64,000 bases of DNA from an uncultured Methylibium sp. (GTDB taxonomy: Bacteria; Pseudomonadota; Gammaproteobacteria; Burkholderiales; Burkholderiaceae_C): the NCBI RefSeq assembly GCF_902826655.1, contig NZ_CADEFR010000016.1, forward strand, positions 1 through 64,000, read 5' to 3'. Position 1 is the first letter of the stretch. The number at the start of each line of letters is the position of its first letter. A model generated the notes under the pieces. The model searched no databases. It was not told the DNA's origin and saw only the letters and a program-made list of their open reading frames with translations. The position numbers and the translations under genes were made by a program. Positions 18,181-25,954 of the stretch are shown piece after piece.

Positions 18181-18202
18181 TGCCGGTCACCCGTGACCGG
18201 CA
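18181..18202. repeat. 22-bp perfect palindrome
   Basis: The left arm TGCCGGTCAC (18181-18190) and right arm GTGACCGGCA (18193-18202) are separated by CC. The loop is too short for an RNA terminator, so a protein-binding or recombination site is more likely. Confidence 0.6.
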
Positions 18203-18332
18203 AGGCATGTGGTCGTGCTTGCCCTGTTGGGCTCCGCCGCATGTCACCCGCTCGTGCACCTGACACCACCCCGGACTCTCGGTGAGGGGTGGACCCATGC
18301 AGGTGGATGGCGCTGCGAAAGCTGAGAACTGA

Positions 18333-18458
18333 TCCATCGAAGGCAGCAGGCTCGACCTGGCTGCCGATGTCGCCACCGCCCTCGAGGCCGGCGACATCAC
18401 CCACCCCGTGCTGCGCGGAAACCCGCGCACGGGCCGGATCAACCCGTTTCATTTTTAA
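18333..18458 (+). pseudogene. Possible 3' remnant of a mobile-element gene
   Basis: A 41-codon open stretch after an in-frame TGA reads like a natural C-terminus (LAADVATALEAGDITHPVL...RTGRINPFHF, then TAA). There is no start codon and no upstream extension. I treat it as a fragment of a lost gene; the family is unknown. Confidence 0.3.
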
Positions 18459-18624
18459 GGACGACCGAGCCAGCCGGCAGCGCTGAGGTGCTGCTCACGC
18501 TGGCGAACCCCTGGGTCGGTGCAGCGCTGCCGTGGTCGCAGGCTGCACTGGAACGAACTGACCACGGCCCGGCCGGGCGATGGAATCCACCTGGCCGGGT
18601 CCCGCCGCCGATTCCTTGCCATGC

Positions 18625-18652
18625 GGTGCGCGCCGTTCGGGCGGCGCGCACC
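18625..18652 (+). promoter_or_regulatory. Hairpin 16 bp before the integrase start
   Basis: GGTGCGCGCC pairs perfectly with GGCGCGCACC across an 8-base loop. CCGGAGAA follows as ribosome site. The stem could limit read-through into, or translation of, the recombinase gene. Confidence 0.45.
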
Positions 18653-18668
18653 CTCACCGGAGAACCTC

Positions 18669-19835
18669 ATGCCTCATGCTGCTGTCGATCCTTCCGCCGC
18701 TCGCCGCCCACCACCTGTGGGGCGAGCTTCCCATCAACCACTGCGGCCACGCGAATGGTCGGGCCTGACCGACCGCGACACGCTGGCGCGCTACCGGCCG
18801 GGCCAGGCCGACCCGCTGCAGGTGCTGGAAGTGCTGCTGAGGCTGCACAACCAGCAGCACACGGCGCGCCAGAAGACCGTGTCGCACAAGACCCGCCAGG
18901 CGCGCGCTCAGTTTCTGCGCCGCTTCTTCGCCTGCCTGCAATCGCGCGCCGGCTTCAAGACCTTGCCCGACCCGCGGAACCTCGCGCAGAAGCACATCCA
19001 CGCCATCGTGCGGGTGTGGCGCGAAGACAAGCTCAAGCCGCCGACGATCCAGACCTACCTGAGCTTTCTGCGCGGCCTGGCCAAGTGGACGGGCAAGCCC
19101 GGCTTCGTGCTCAGACCCGCGCACTACGGGCTGGAGCTGGCGGAGTACCAGCGCCACGAGGCGACCGAGCGCGACAAGAGTTGGTCGGCCCAAGGCGTCG
19201 ACATCGACGCGCTGATCGAGCGGGTGTGCGCCTGCGACCCGTACGTGGGTGCGTCGCTGCGTTTGATCCGGGCGTTCGGCCTGCGCAAGAAGGAGTCGGT
19301 GATGCTGCGGCCACACGCCTGCGTCGTGCCTTTCGAGTCCACCGGACTGCCGGAAGAACAGCGGCAGGGCGATCTCTACGTGTGGATCCGGCAGGGCGCG
19401 AAGAATGGGCGCCAGCGCTTTGTGCCGCTGAACACGCCTGAGCGCATGACTGCGCTTGCCCAGGCGCAGCGGGTCGTGTCAGGGTACGACGCCCACCTGG
19501 GTAACCCCAACCGGGATCTGAAGCGTAACCTGCGGCACTTCGGCTATGTGCTGGAGAAGTTCGGCGTCACGGGCAGCAAGCTGGGGATCACAGCGCACGG
19601 CTTGCGTCATGAGGCGCTGATCGACGAGTTCGTCTCGCTGAGTGGGCATCAGCCGCCGGTGCGAGGCGGTGGCCCCATGCCGGCCTATGACGAGAAGGCT
19701 GCAAGGCTCGCCGTCTCGCGCCTTGCGGGTCACTCCAGGCCAAGAGCCTCGCGGGCGTACCTGGGTGCGGTGATGAACGGCCGTCCGTCGTCGCGGCAAA
19801 CCCGCGACGATGCAGCCCTCGGGCAGGGCGACTGA
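18669..19835 (+). CDS. Tyrosine recombinase, Integrase_1-like family
   Basis: The protein has 388 residues. The N-terminal SAM-like domain covers about 30-170; the catalytic domain carries the first Arg in RAFGLRKKESVML, HGLRHE (HxxR), AGHSR and the terminal AYLG tyrosine, so the active site looks complete. This type is common in integrative and conjugative elements of proteobacteria. The start MPHAAVDPS follows CCGGAGAA. It is oriented opposite to the next integrase, with stops 25 bp apart. Whether it moves this island is not shown. Confidence 0.85.
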   Translation: MPHAAVDPSAARRPPPVGRASHQPLRPREWSGLTDRDTLARYRPGQADPLQVLEVLLRLHNQQHTARQKTVSHKTRQARAQFLRRFFACLQSRAGFKTLPDPRNLAQKHIHAIVRVWREDKLKPPTIQTYLSFLRGLAKWTGKPGFVLRPAHYGLELAEYQRHEATERDKSWSAQGVDIDALIERVCACDPYVGASLRLIRAFGLRKKESVMLRPHACVVPFESTGLPEEQRQGDLYVWIRQGAKNGRQRFVPLNTPERMTALAQAQRVVSGYDAHLGNPNRDLKRNLRHFGYVLEKFGVTGSKLGITAHGLRHEALIDEFVSLSGHQPPVRGGGPMPAYDEKAARLAVSRLAGHSRPRASRAYLGAVMNGRPSSRQTRDDAALGQGD

Positions 19836-19859
19836 CTGCGCGCTCGGGACTCAGCTCTC

Positions 19860-21050
19860 TCAGGCTGGGTGCGCCGCCGCGATGCTGTCGAGCCAGTCCG
19901 CCCAAGACTGCATCATCGCGGCGCGCTCGGCCAGATGGTCGGCATGGTTGTAGGCCGCGCGCACGCGGTTGCGCTCTACGTGCGCGAGCTGCAACTCGAT
20001 GAAGTCGGAGCGCAGGCCCATCTCGTGCAGCCGCGTCGACGCGGTCGCGCGGAAGTCGTGCGCGGTGACGGTGGCCGACGCGAAGCCCAGGCTCATCAGC
20101 GCGTGGTTGATGGTGGTGGCCGACATCACGTCGTGCGGCCGGCGGTGGTTGGGGAACAGCCAACGGCCGGCGCCGGTGATGCCCTTCAGCTCGGTGAGCT
20201 GCGCCACCGCCTGCGTGGACAGCGGCACGATGTGCAGCCGGCGCATCTTCATCTTCTCGGCCGGGATGCGCCACTCGGCGGCGGCCAGGTCCACCTCGAT
20301 CCACTCGGCCTTGCGCATCTCGATCGTGCGCACGAAGGTGAGCAGCAGCAGGCGCAGCGCGATCACCGTGGTGCGGTGGCCGCCGAAGCCCTGCAGCTTG
20401 CGCAGGAAGGCGGCGATCTCGTCGCGGTCCATCGGCCGGCTGTGGTTGACTGGCGGGCGGATGACAGCACCGCGCAGCGCCGAGGCCGGGTCGTGGTCGG
20501 CGCGCAGCGTGGCCACGGCGTAGCGGAACACCTGCGAACACCACTGCCGCAGGTTCAGCGCCACCACCTCGGCGCCGCGCTTGGTGGCGCGGTCCAGGAT
20601 GGCCAGCACGTCGGCCGCGGTCACCGAGCGGATCGGCAGCCGGCCGATGCGCGGGTAGATGTCCTTCTTCATGCCGCGCTCCACCTGCATCAGGTAGTAC
20701 GGCGCCCAGCGGCTGCGCTTCTTCTCGATCCACTCCTCGGCGACGGCCTTGAAGGTCAGCGCGTTGGCGTTGATCTGTCGCGTGCGTTCGGTCTGCCGAG
20801 CATGGGCCGGGTGCCGGCCCTGGCGGATCAGTTCGCGTGCGTCGTCACGCGCCTTGCGCGCATCGGCCAGCGAGACCTGCGGGTACTCGCCGATGGCGAA
20901 CAGGTTCTCTCGTCCGTCGATGCGGTAGCGATAGCGCCAAAGCTTGGAGCCGGTGGGCCTGATCTCGAGGTACAGGCCTGCGGTGTCGGCGAGCTTGAGG
21001 GGCTTGCCGGCGGGCTTGGCCTGGCGGATCTTGATGTCGGTGAGGGGCAT
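19860..21050 (-). CDS. P4-family tyrosine integrase (DUF4102-type)
   Basis: The 396-residue protein starts MPLTDIKIRQAKPAGKPLKLAD, the hallmark N-terminal arm-binding domain of P4-like integrases. A core-binding domain covers about 100-200. The catalytic part has TFVRTIEMRKAEW with the first Arg, AHDFRATASTRL (HxxR), LAHVERN and the nucleophile in AAYNHADH. All key residues are present. Such integrases usually sit beside an attachment site; here the gene is 3.1 kb from the right end. The doubled GRTACCCGCTT elements at both ends suit this family, so it is my preferred candidate for the trpG integration. Confidence 0.9.
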   Translation of the reverse strand: MPLTDIKIRQAKPAGKPLKLADTAGLYLEIRPTGSKLWRYRYRIDGRENLFAIGEYPQVSLADARKARDDARELIRQGRHPAHARQTERTRQINANALTFKAVAEEWIEKKRSRWAPYYLMQVERGMKKDIYPRIGRLPIRSVTAADVLAILDRATKRGAEVVALNLRQWCSQVFRYAVATLRADHDPASALRGAVIRPPVNHSRPMDRDEIAAFLRKLQGFGGHRTTVIALRLLLLTFVRTIEMRKAEWIEVDLAAAEWRIPAEKMKMRRLHIVPLSTQAVAQLTELKGITGAGRWLFPNHRRPHDVMSATTINHALMSLGFASATVTAHDFRATASTRLHEMGLRSDFIELQLAHVERNRVRAAYNHADHLAERAAMMQSWADWLDSIAAAHPA

Positions 21051-21267
21051 GGCAATCGGATCTCTGCGTCGCCCGACGCTCCGGTTCAGTCGACGCACAA
21101 ATTTCGCATCGATGGTTCGCCCGTCAAGGTTGTCTGCCGAATTGCCACGACCAAAGGCCCGGAACTTCAGGCGTTTGGCGAATCAGCCAAACACCGTTGA
21201 CGGAGAGAGCTCGAATCGGGCGGCGCTCAACGACATCAGTAGACTGCCGACCAGGGAGGCGAAAGCA

Positions 21268-22278
21268 GTGAGCAAACGAGTCAGCCCAAAGACGTTCATC
21301 TACAAGTCGGCTAGGTTTCTGGGCTCAAAGCACGAGTTGGGGTCGTCGCTGGCGCAGGCACTCAAGGGTGCACCGACGCTCGCGGACCGCCGACAGCCGC
21401 TTGGGGACCCTCATGCACCTGAGTGGCTGCTGCTGAACGAGCACCGGATCCATAAGGGTTTCGTGAGCGGCGTACTCGTGAGGTACACGCCGGGTACCGC
21501 AGCTGCGGCACTTCTTGACGATCCCGCAGCGAAGACCGCTCCCGTCAGCAAGTACACCCCGCCGAAGCAGGGCGGAAAGCCTACTGAGTGGCTTGAGTCG
21601 CTCTTGTTCTTTACGGTCTTCAAGAACCACGTGGTCTTGTTGCAGTCGTCCGCCTTGAGGGCGTCGCATCTCGAAGCGTTCTTGCGATGGTTCTTTGCTG
21701 CCCGACCCGAGACGCAGAGTTGCGGCTCTCTTGAGCTGAATGATCGACCTGCACGGGTTACCGCGAAGCGGCTTCGGGAGACACCGGTCCGAAACATCCA
21801 GATCGGCGGGATGCTGGCATCAGATCAGGACACCAGCCCAAAGGCGGTTTCGTCGACCACGGAAAGTCGATCGATCTCGGTGTCAGGCGACACAGCCTCG
21901 GCTGCCTCTTCTGACATCCTGAATGCGCTCGCCGTACTGGCCGGCAAGGTCCGAGGCTTCAGTGAACTGAATCTCAAGGGTCTCGACGACTCGCAGGTCT
22001 CGTACAAGCTGCTGCTGACGATCGATCGACGGAAGACCAAAGAGGACCACAGCCAAGACGTGCTGAATCGCCTCGGACACGCGCTTCGTCACGCCGAAGG
22101 CGTCGACACGCGAATCGAACTCGCCGACGGATCTTCGGTCCACGGCGACGAGTTGCGGTTGACCGGCAAGGAATCGCTGACTATGTACGACGGTCTGCCT
22201 GACACTGTCGAGGTCTTCGACCGCATGGAACACTGGTTGCTGCAGAAGGTCGAAGCCGGGGACATCGAGGCCACATGA
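21268..22278 (+). CDS. Uncharacterised soluble protein, first gene of a two-gene module
   Basis: The 336-residue protein starts at GTG with a strong AGGGAGG seven bases upstream. No family is recognised. It has an N-terminal Lys-rich start, FTVFKNHVVLLQSSALRASHLEAFLRWFF near residue 115, a Ser/Thr-rich linker near 190-215, and a C-terminal alpha/beta part (YKLLLTIDRRKTKEDH, then RIELADGSSVHGDELRL). There are no membrane segments. The stop overlaps the next ATG as ATGA, so it is coupled with a four-TM protein, a layout known from several membrane-linked antiphage systems. The function is unknown. Confidence 0.65.
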   Translation: MSKRVSPKTFIYKSARFLGSKHELGSSLAQALKGAPTLADRRQPLGDPHAPEWLLLNEHRIHKGFVSGVLVRYTPGTAAAALLDDPAAKTAPVSKYTPPKQGGKPTEWLESLLFFTVFKNHVVLLQSSALRASHLEAFLRWFFAARPETQSCGSLELNDRPARVTAKRLRETPVRNIQIGGMLASDQDTSPKAVSSTTESRSISVSGDTASAASSDILNALAVLAGKVRGFSELNLKGLDDSQVSYKLLLTIDRRKTKEDHSQDVLNRLGHALRHAEGVDTRIELADGSSVHGDELRLTGKESLTMYDGLPDTVEVFDRMEHWLLQKVEAGDIEAT

Positions 22279-22862
22279 TCGAAGCACTGCAGCGCCCAGG
22301 CCCGACGATCCTCTTCGTCGCGGCTGTATGCGGTCTGCTCCTGGGTGAATTGGCCTTCAGGTGGGTGTTGCCAGACATGATCTGGGCCGCATCGGCCACC
22401 ATCGCATCGGCGGCTGGCACGGCGATCGCGTTCGTTTGGGGCGCGCAGAAGCACGCAGAAGAGCGGATGCGTTCACTGGCAGGACTGAGCTTGTCGGAGC
22501 TGCGAAATGTTGAGTACATGCTCGGCGATATCCGCAGGCGCGTCTTGCTGTTGACCGTCCTCTTGTCCGTGTGCGTGGCGATGGCACTCGTGCCGTGGGT
22601 TTCCAAGAAGCTCGTAGGTAGCTCCTGGCACTGGATGTATCTGATTGCGGGTGGCTGCCTCGGGGTGTCGGTGTTTGGCCTCCTGGTGGCACTAGGTTGG
22701 CGGAATCAAGTCGACTCCGCGGTGCGCAAGAGGCAGATCGAGGCCGAGAGCGAGAGGCGCGCCGGTGAACTCCTTTCGTCGCTGCAGCGTTCGATACCAG
22801 ACGTGAATGAAACGTCGGATTGGGCGCGTCAGCCGCCGCGCGAGCTGAACGGCGAAGCCTAG
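22275..22862 (+). CDS. Four-TM membrane protein coupled to 21268-22278
   Basis: The protein has 195 residues. Hydrophobic segments lie at about 11-31, 34-54, 89-108 and 117-140, the first pair joined by a short turn. A charged loop (about 55-88) separates the pairs. The C-terminal 55 residues are cytoplasmic, coiled-coil prone and rich in Arg and Glu. ATGA overlap with the preceding gene indicates a working pair. No pore or enzyme motif is recognised. If the pair is a defence module, this would be the membrane effector; that is inference. Confidence 0.65.
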   Translation: MIEALQRPGPTILFVAAVCGLLLGELAFRWVLPDMIWAASATIASAAGTAIAFVWGAQKHAEERMRSLAGLSLSELRNVEYMLGDIRRRVLLLTVLLSVCVAMALVPWVSKKLVGSSWHWMYLIAGGCLGVSVFGLLVALGWRNQVDSAVRKRQIEAESERRAGELLSSLQRSIPDVNETSDWARQPPRELNGEA

Positions 22863-22896
22863 CTGAGTGGAGGATCGCTGCTGGTCAACGGCGTGC

Positions 22897-24015
22897 CTAC
22901 GAGCCGATTGCCTTTCCAAATGGCAGGTCGTAGTCGTAGCCCGAGATGCCGGCCTGCAGCGATTCCAGCCTCGCCTTCGTCGGATCGGTCAGCCTTGCCA
23001 GGTGCGTCGCAAGTCTGAGCCACTCCCGGCTCTGCTCGGGTAGCGCCTCGCCGTTGTTGATCTGGCTCTGCAGGTGCTCGACGTAGGCTTTGACCTCGCA
23101 GTACCGATGCCAGGCTTCCGTCTCCTTGTGAAGCTGATCCGAGAAGTTGCGAAGCCGCCGCTGCCGCTCTCGAGCAATCTCCGCTTCGCGAGCCTCTTCC
23201 GCCCAGCGCCGACGCTGCTCCTCCCGCTCGGCGCGCAGCGCCGCAATCGCCTGGGCGCCGCCGGCCAGGCCGGCGACGATGCTTTCGATCTTCTCTTCTA
23301 GGCGCGAGCGCTTGCCGTCCGCCCAGGACTTCCGCCCAGCGAAGTCACCCGCGATCGTCAGCCGCAGCTCACCGGTGAAGTGATACGTGAACGTGCGCGT
23401 CTTCATCCACGAGTACTTCGGGTCGACCTCGACGGTCTCGGTGCGCGTGTAGTTCTCGGCGATGCCGATGCCCAGGCGCTCGCCGCTGACATCGACCTCG
23501 ACTCGCTTCGCTTCCTGGTTGTGGGCGAAGCGCGCGCCCGCCGCGGGCATGGCCCTTTCGATCGTGTCCAAGAGGCGGCACGCTCGCTCAACGGTCGCAG
23601 GGCTGAGCGAACAAGCAATCACGCGGGATGAGCCGCAAGTGACGAAGCCATCCGCCGAAGGCTTTGCGTTGGACAGTCGCTGGAACGTTGCGGCAGCCAC
23701 GCCTGCCAGGGCTTCGCCCAGAGCCGCCTGCGAGGCCTTGATGCTGGCCCTGTCGATCGTCACCTTCGGTGTCTCCGCGATGCGATGGCGCGCTGCGTCC
23801 AGTTCCACCGTGTCGATCTTGGCCGATGGAAGGCTCGGCTTGGGCGGGGCCTTCCCGGCCGCCAGCTTGGCCCAGTAGCCTCGCGGCGGCCGAGGAATGT
23901 TGTGTCGTCGGCAGGCCTTGGCCAAGCCGACATCCGAGATGTCCAGCTCGCGGGCCAGCTTGCTCATAGGCTTGGACCACACTTGGTTGTAGAGATCGCG
24001 GCGGGAGATCTGCAT
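22897..24015 (-). CDS. Uncharacterised protein with N-terminal HTH-like and coiled-coil regions
   Basis: The 372-residue protein begins MQISRRDLYNQVWSKPMSKL with an HTH-like stretch (LARELDISDVGLAKACRRH, about 20-38) and a basic patch NIPRPPRGYW. A central alpha/beta domain follows, then a long coiled coil (about 260-320, ALRAEREEQRRRWAEEAREA style). I know the pattern from accessory regions but no function. It is the rightmost island gene, with the ATG 8 bp from the right-end tandem repeats, where an integrase would usually lie. Leftward transcription from trpE would reach it. Confidence 0.6.
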   Translation of the reverse strand: MQISRRDLYNQVWSKPMSKLARELDISDVGLAKACRRHNIPRPPRGYWAKLAAGKAPPKPSLPSAKIDTVELDAARHRIAETPKVTIDRASIKASQAALGEALAGVAAATFQRLSNAKPSADGFVTCGSSRVIACSLSPATVERACRLLDTIERAMPAAGARFAHNQEAKRVEVDVSGERLGIGIAENYTRTETVEVDPKYSWMKTRTFTYHFTGELRLTIAGDFAGRKSWADGKRSRLEEKIESIVAGLAGGAQAIAALRAEREEQRRRWAEEAREAEIARERQRRLRNFSDQLHKETEAWHRYCEVKAYVEHLQSQINNGEALPEQSREWLRLATHLARLTDPTKARLESLQAGISGYDYDLPFGKAIGS

Positions 24016-24023
24016 ACGTTTTC

Positions 24024-24048
24024 GGTACCCGCTTCGATACCCGCTTTT
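24024..24048. repeat. Tandem GRTACCCGCTT elements, right end
   Basis: GGTACCCGCTT and GATACCCGCTT again, same orientation and 12-bp period as at 3583-3606, with one base changed between the two units. They lie 105 bp inside the right repeat. In a circular form these two blocks would flank the core on both sides. Confidence 0.6.
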
Positions 24049-24153
24049 TGCCGGGCTGGGGCGGTCCTGCGTGGGACGTCAAGAGCCCGAATCTCCAGCA
24101 CTGGCGCGGGTTTGCGGGCCGTCGTGGGATGCCGTGAGACCCACCTGAAGTTG

Positions 24154-24171
24154 GTCGATCATCAGCAGCAT
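24154..24171 (-). repeat. Right attachment repeat with decoy trpG start
   Basis: An exact copy of GTCGATCATCAGCAGCAT. Two bases separate it from the trpE stop, as in an uninterrupted operon. Its ATG opens a 30-codon frame (24079-24171) that begins MLLMID like TrpG and then runs into island sequence. Similarity to real trpG continues weakly a few bases past the 18 bp. Confidence 0.88.
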
Positions 24172-24173
24172 GA

Positions 24174-25649
24174 TCAGAACCCCTCTTCCACGAGTTCCGC
24201 CGCGCGCAGCACCGCCCGCGCCTTGTGCTCGGTTTCCTTCCACTCGAGCTCGGGCACCGAGTCGGCCACGATGCCGGCGGCCGCCTGCACGTAGAGCACG
24301 TTGTCCTTGACGATCCCGGTGCGGATGGCGATCGCGACGTCCATGTCGCCGGCGAAGCTCAGGTAGCCGCAGGCGCCGCCGTAGATGCCGCGCTGCACCG
24401 GCTCGAGCTCGTCGATGAGCTCCATCGCGCGGATCTTCGGGGCTCCGCTCAGCGTCCCGGCGGGGAAGGTCGCGCGCAGCACGTCCATGTTGGTCGTGCC
24501 GGGCTTGAGCAGCCCCTCGACGTTGCTGACGATGTGCATCACGTGCGAGTAGCGCTCGACCGCGAAGGCCTCGGTCACCTTCACGCTGCCGGTCTGCGCG
24601 ATGCGGCCGATGTCGTTGCGCGCCAGGTCGATCAGCATCAGGTGCTCGGCGCGCTCCTTCGGGTCGGCCAGCAGCTCGGCCTCGGTGTCGCGATCCCGCT
24701 CCGGCGTCGCGCCGCGCGGCCGCGTGCCGGCCAGCGGACGGATCGTCACCTTCTGGCCTTCCGCGACCTGCTCGTGCCGGACCAGGATCTCGGGCGAGGC
24801 GCCGACGATCTGGAAGCCGCCCATGTCGTAGAAGTACATGTAGGGCGACGGATTCATCGAGCGCAAGGCGCGGTAGAGCGACAGCGGGCTCTCGGTGTAG
24901 CGCTTGCGCAGGCGCTGGCCCAGGACGACCTGCATGCAGTCGCCGGCCGCGATGTAGTCCTTGCACTTCAGCACCGCGGACTCGTAGTCGGCGCGCGCGA
25001 ATTCGCGTTCCACCGCGTGCGAGGGCCCGCGCTTCACGGCCGGCGCGCTGACGCTGTAGCGCAGCTGGTCGTTCAGCTCGGAAAGCCGCTTCTTGCCGCG
25101 GAAGTAGGCCTCGGGCTGGGCCGGGTCGGCATAGACGATCAGGTAGAGCCGGCCGGACAGGTTGTCGATGACCGCCAGTTCCTCGCACTGCAGCAGCAGG
25201 ATGTCGGGGGTCCCGATGCCGCCCTCGCGCCGCGCCGCGGCCAGCTTCGGCTCCATGAAGCGCACCGCCTCGTAGCCGAAGTAGCCCGCCAGCCCGCCGC
25301 AGAAGCGCGGCATGCCGGGCCTCAGCGCCACCTTGAAGCGCCGCTGGTAGGCCTCGATGAAGTCCAGCGGGTTGCCTTCGTGCGTCTCGACGACCTGGCC
25401 GTCGGTGACCACTTCGCACCGTGTTCCGGTCGCCCGCAGCAGCGTGCGGGCCGGCAGGCCGATGAACGAATAGCGCCCGAAGCGCTCGCCGCCCACCACC
25501 GACTCGAGCAGGAAGCTCTGCGGCCGGCCGCCGGCCAGCTTGAGGTACAGGGACAGCGGGGTCTCGAGGTCGGCGAAGGCTTCGCCGATCAGCGGAATGC
25601 GGTTGTGGCCTTGCTCGGCCAGGCTCTTGAATTCCAGTTCGGTGATCAC
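24174..25649 (-). CDS. trpE: Anthranilate synthase component I
   Basis: TrpE makes anthranilate from chorismate with ammonia from TrpG. The 491-residue protein has the Trp-binding LLES region near the N-terminus. The chorismate-binding domain has AGTRPRG, DLARNDIGRI, FPAGTLSGAPKIRAMELI and YGGACGY. The start is GTG (25647-25649) preceded by GGAGGG; the frame is open further upstream but that part is the leader. It is normally followed two bases later by trpG; here the island follows instead. It is intact and full length. Confidence 0.96.
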   Translation of the reverse strand: MITELEFKSLAEQGHNRIPLIGEAFADLETPLSLYLKLAGGRPQSFLLESVVGGERFGRYSFIGLPARTLLRATGTRCEVVTDGQVVETHEGNPLDFIEAYQRRFKVALRPGMPRFCGGLAGYFGYEAVRFMEPKLAAARREGGIGTPDILLLQCEELAVIDNLSGRLYLIVYADPAQPEAYFRGKKRLSELNDQLRYSVSAPAVKRGPSHAVEREFARADYESAVLKCKDYIAAGDCMQVVLGQRLRKRYTESPLSLYRALRSMNPSPYMYFYDMGGFQIVGASPEILVRHEQVAEGQKVTIRPLAGTRPRGATPERDRDTEAELLADPKERAEHLMLIDLARNDIGRIAQTGSVKVTEAFAVERYSHVMHIVSNVEGLLKPGTTNMDVLRATFPAGTLSGAPKIRAMELIDELEPVQRGIYGGACGYLSFAGDMDVAIAIRTGIVKDNVLYVQAAAGIVADSVPELEWKETEHKARAVLRAAELVEEGF

Positions 25650-25757
25650 GTCGGGGCCCTCCGTGGCCCAGGGCCACCCTGGAAATGGGTGGCCGCGCAA
25701 ACAAGTCGCAAGGGGCTGGACTGCGGCGCTCGGCTCCACGCCGTCGCCGCGCTCAGG
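25650..25757 (-). promoter_or_regulatory. trpE leader with three hairpins
   Basis: Three stems lie between the possible leader peptide and trpE: GCGGCG/CGCCGC with an inner CGGC/GCCG at 25723-25750, GGCCACCC/GGGTGGCC at 25672-25694, and GGGCC/GGCCC at 25654-25669, whose loop holds the ribosome site. No U tract follows, so control of translation or anti-structure switching is more likely than a classic terminator. Confidence 0.45.
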
Positions 25758-25832
25758 TCAGCTGGTCTGGCGACGCCAGGGCCAGGCTCCCCGGTCATGC
25801 GACCCCTTGGTTTGCTTGCGCGACATGAACAT
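25758..25832 (-). CDS. trpL: Possible trp leader peptide
   Basis: A 24-codon frame (MFMSRKQTKG...) ends with Trp-Pro-Trp eight residues before the stop, 108 bp ahead of trpE. Two tryptophan codons placed like this, followed by stable hairpins, are what attenuation needs. Weak points are a poor ribosome site and no clear promoter. Confidence 0.45.
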   Translation of the reverse strand: MFMSRKQTKGSHDRGAWPWRRQTS

Positions 25833-25954
25833 GAAACCAGTCTAGCAGGCAGACGTCACGCGGGCGACACCCTGCTCGGGTCAGCCTGCATGGACGGCGC
25901 CCGGGCGAGCCGCGAAACTCCGTCGCTCCGGAACGACCCACAAGGTTGCTGCTC

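Larger units (their letters stand above)
17460..18668. other. 1.2-kb stretch without a supported gene
   Basis: Frames exist on both strands but none has protein-like composition with a ribosome site. Three things stand out: a perfect 22-bp palindrome at 18181-18202, a protein-like C-terminal fragment at 18333-18458, and a strong hairpin at 18625-18652 just before the integrase start. The stretch looks like decayed mobile DNA. Confidence 0.55.
3513..24171. mobile_element. Genomic island inserted between trpE and trpG
   Basis: The segment is bounded by exact 18-bp direct repeats GTCGATCATCAGCAGCAT at 3513-3530 and 24154-24171. Joining the flanks restores an intact trpE-trpG junction (TGA, two bases, ATG) on the minus strand. 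Inside lie two tyrosine recombinases, a type I RM locus, defence-like and uncharacterised genes, and paired 11-12 bp repeats near both ends. No relaxase, coupling protein or type IV secretion gene is seen, so it looks integrative but not self-transmissible. By eye, base use is less GC-rich than in the flanks, mainly in the intergenic parts. Confidence 0.9.

Noticed and set aside
21268-22862. Kiwa defence system
   Set aside because: The layout of a soluble and a four-TM protein is similar, but gene order is reversed and I could not recognise KwaA or KwaB sequence features.
3531-24153. Island as an integrative conjugative element
   Set aside because: No relaxase, coupling protein, VirB-type or replication genes are seen, although one recombinase is of a type common in such elements.
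24174-25739. TrpE starting at GTG 25737-25739
   Set aside because: The extra 30 residues are leader sequence without similarity to TrpE; the start at 25649 has a ribosome site and the normal N-terminus.
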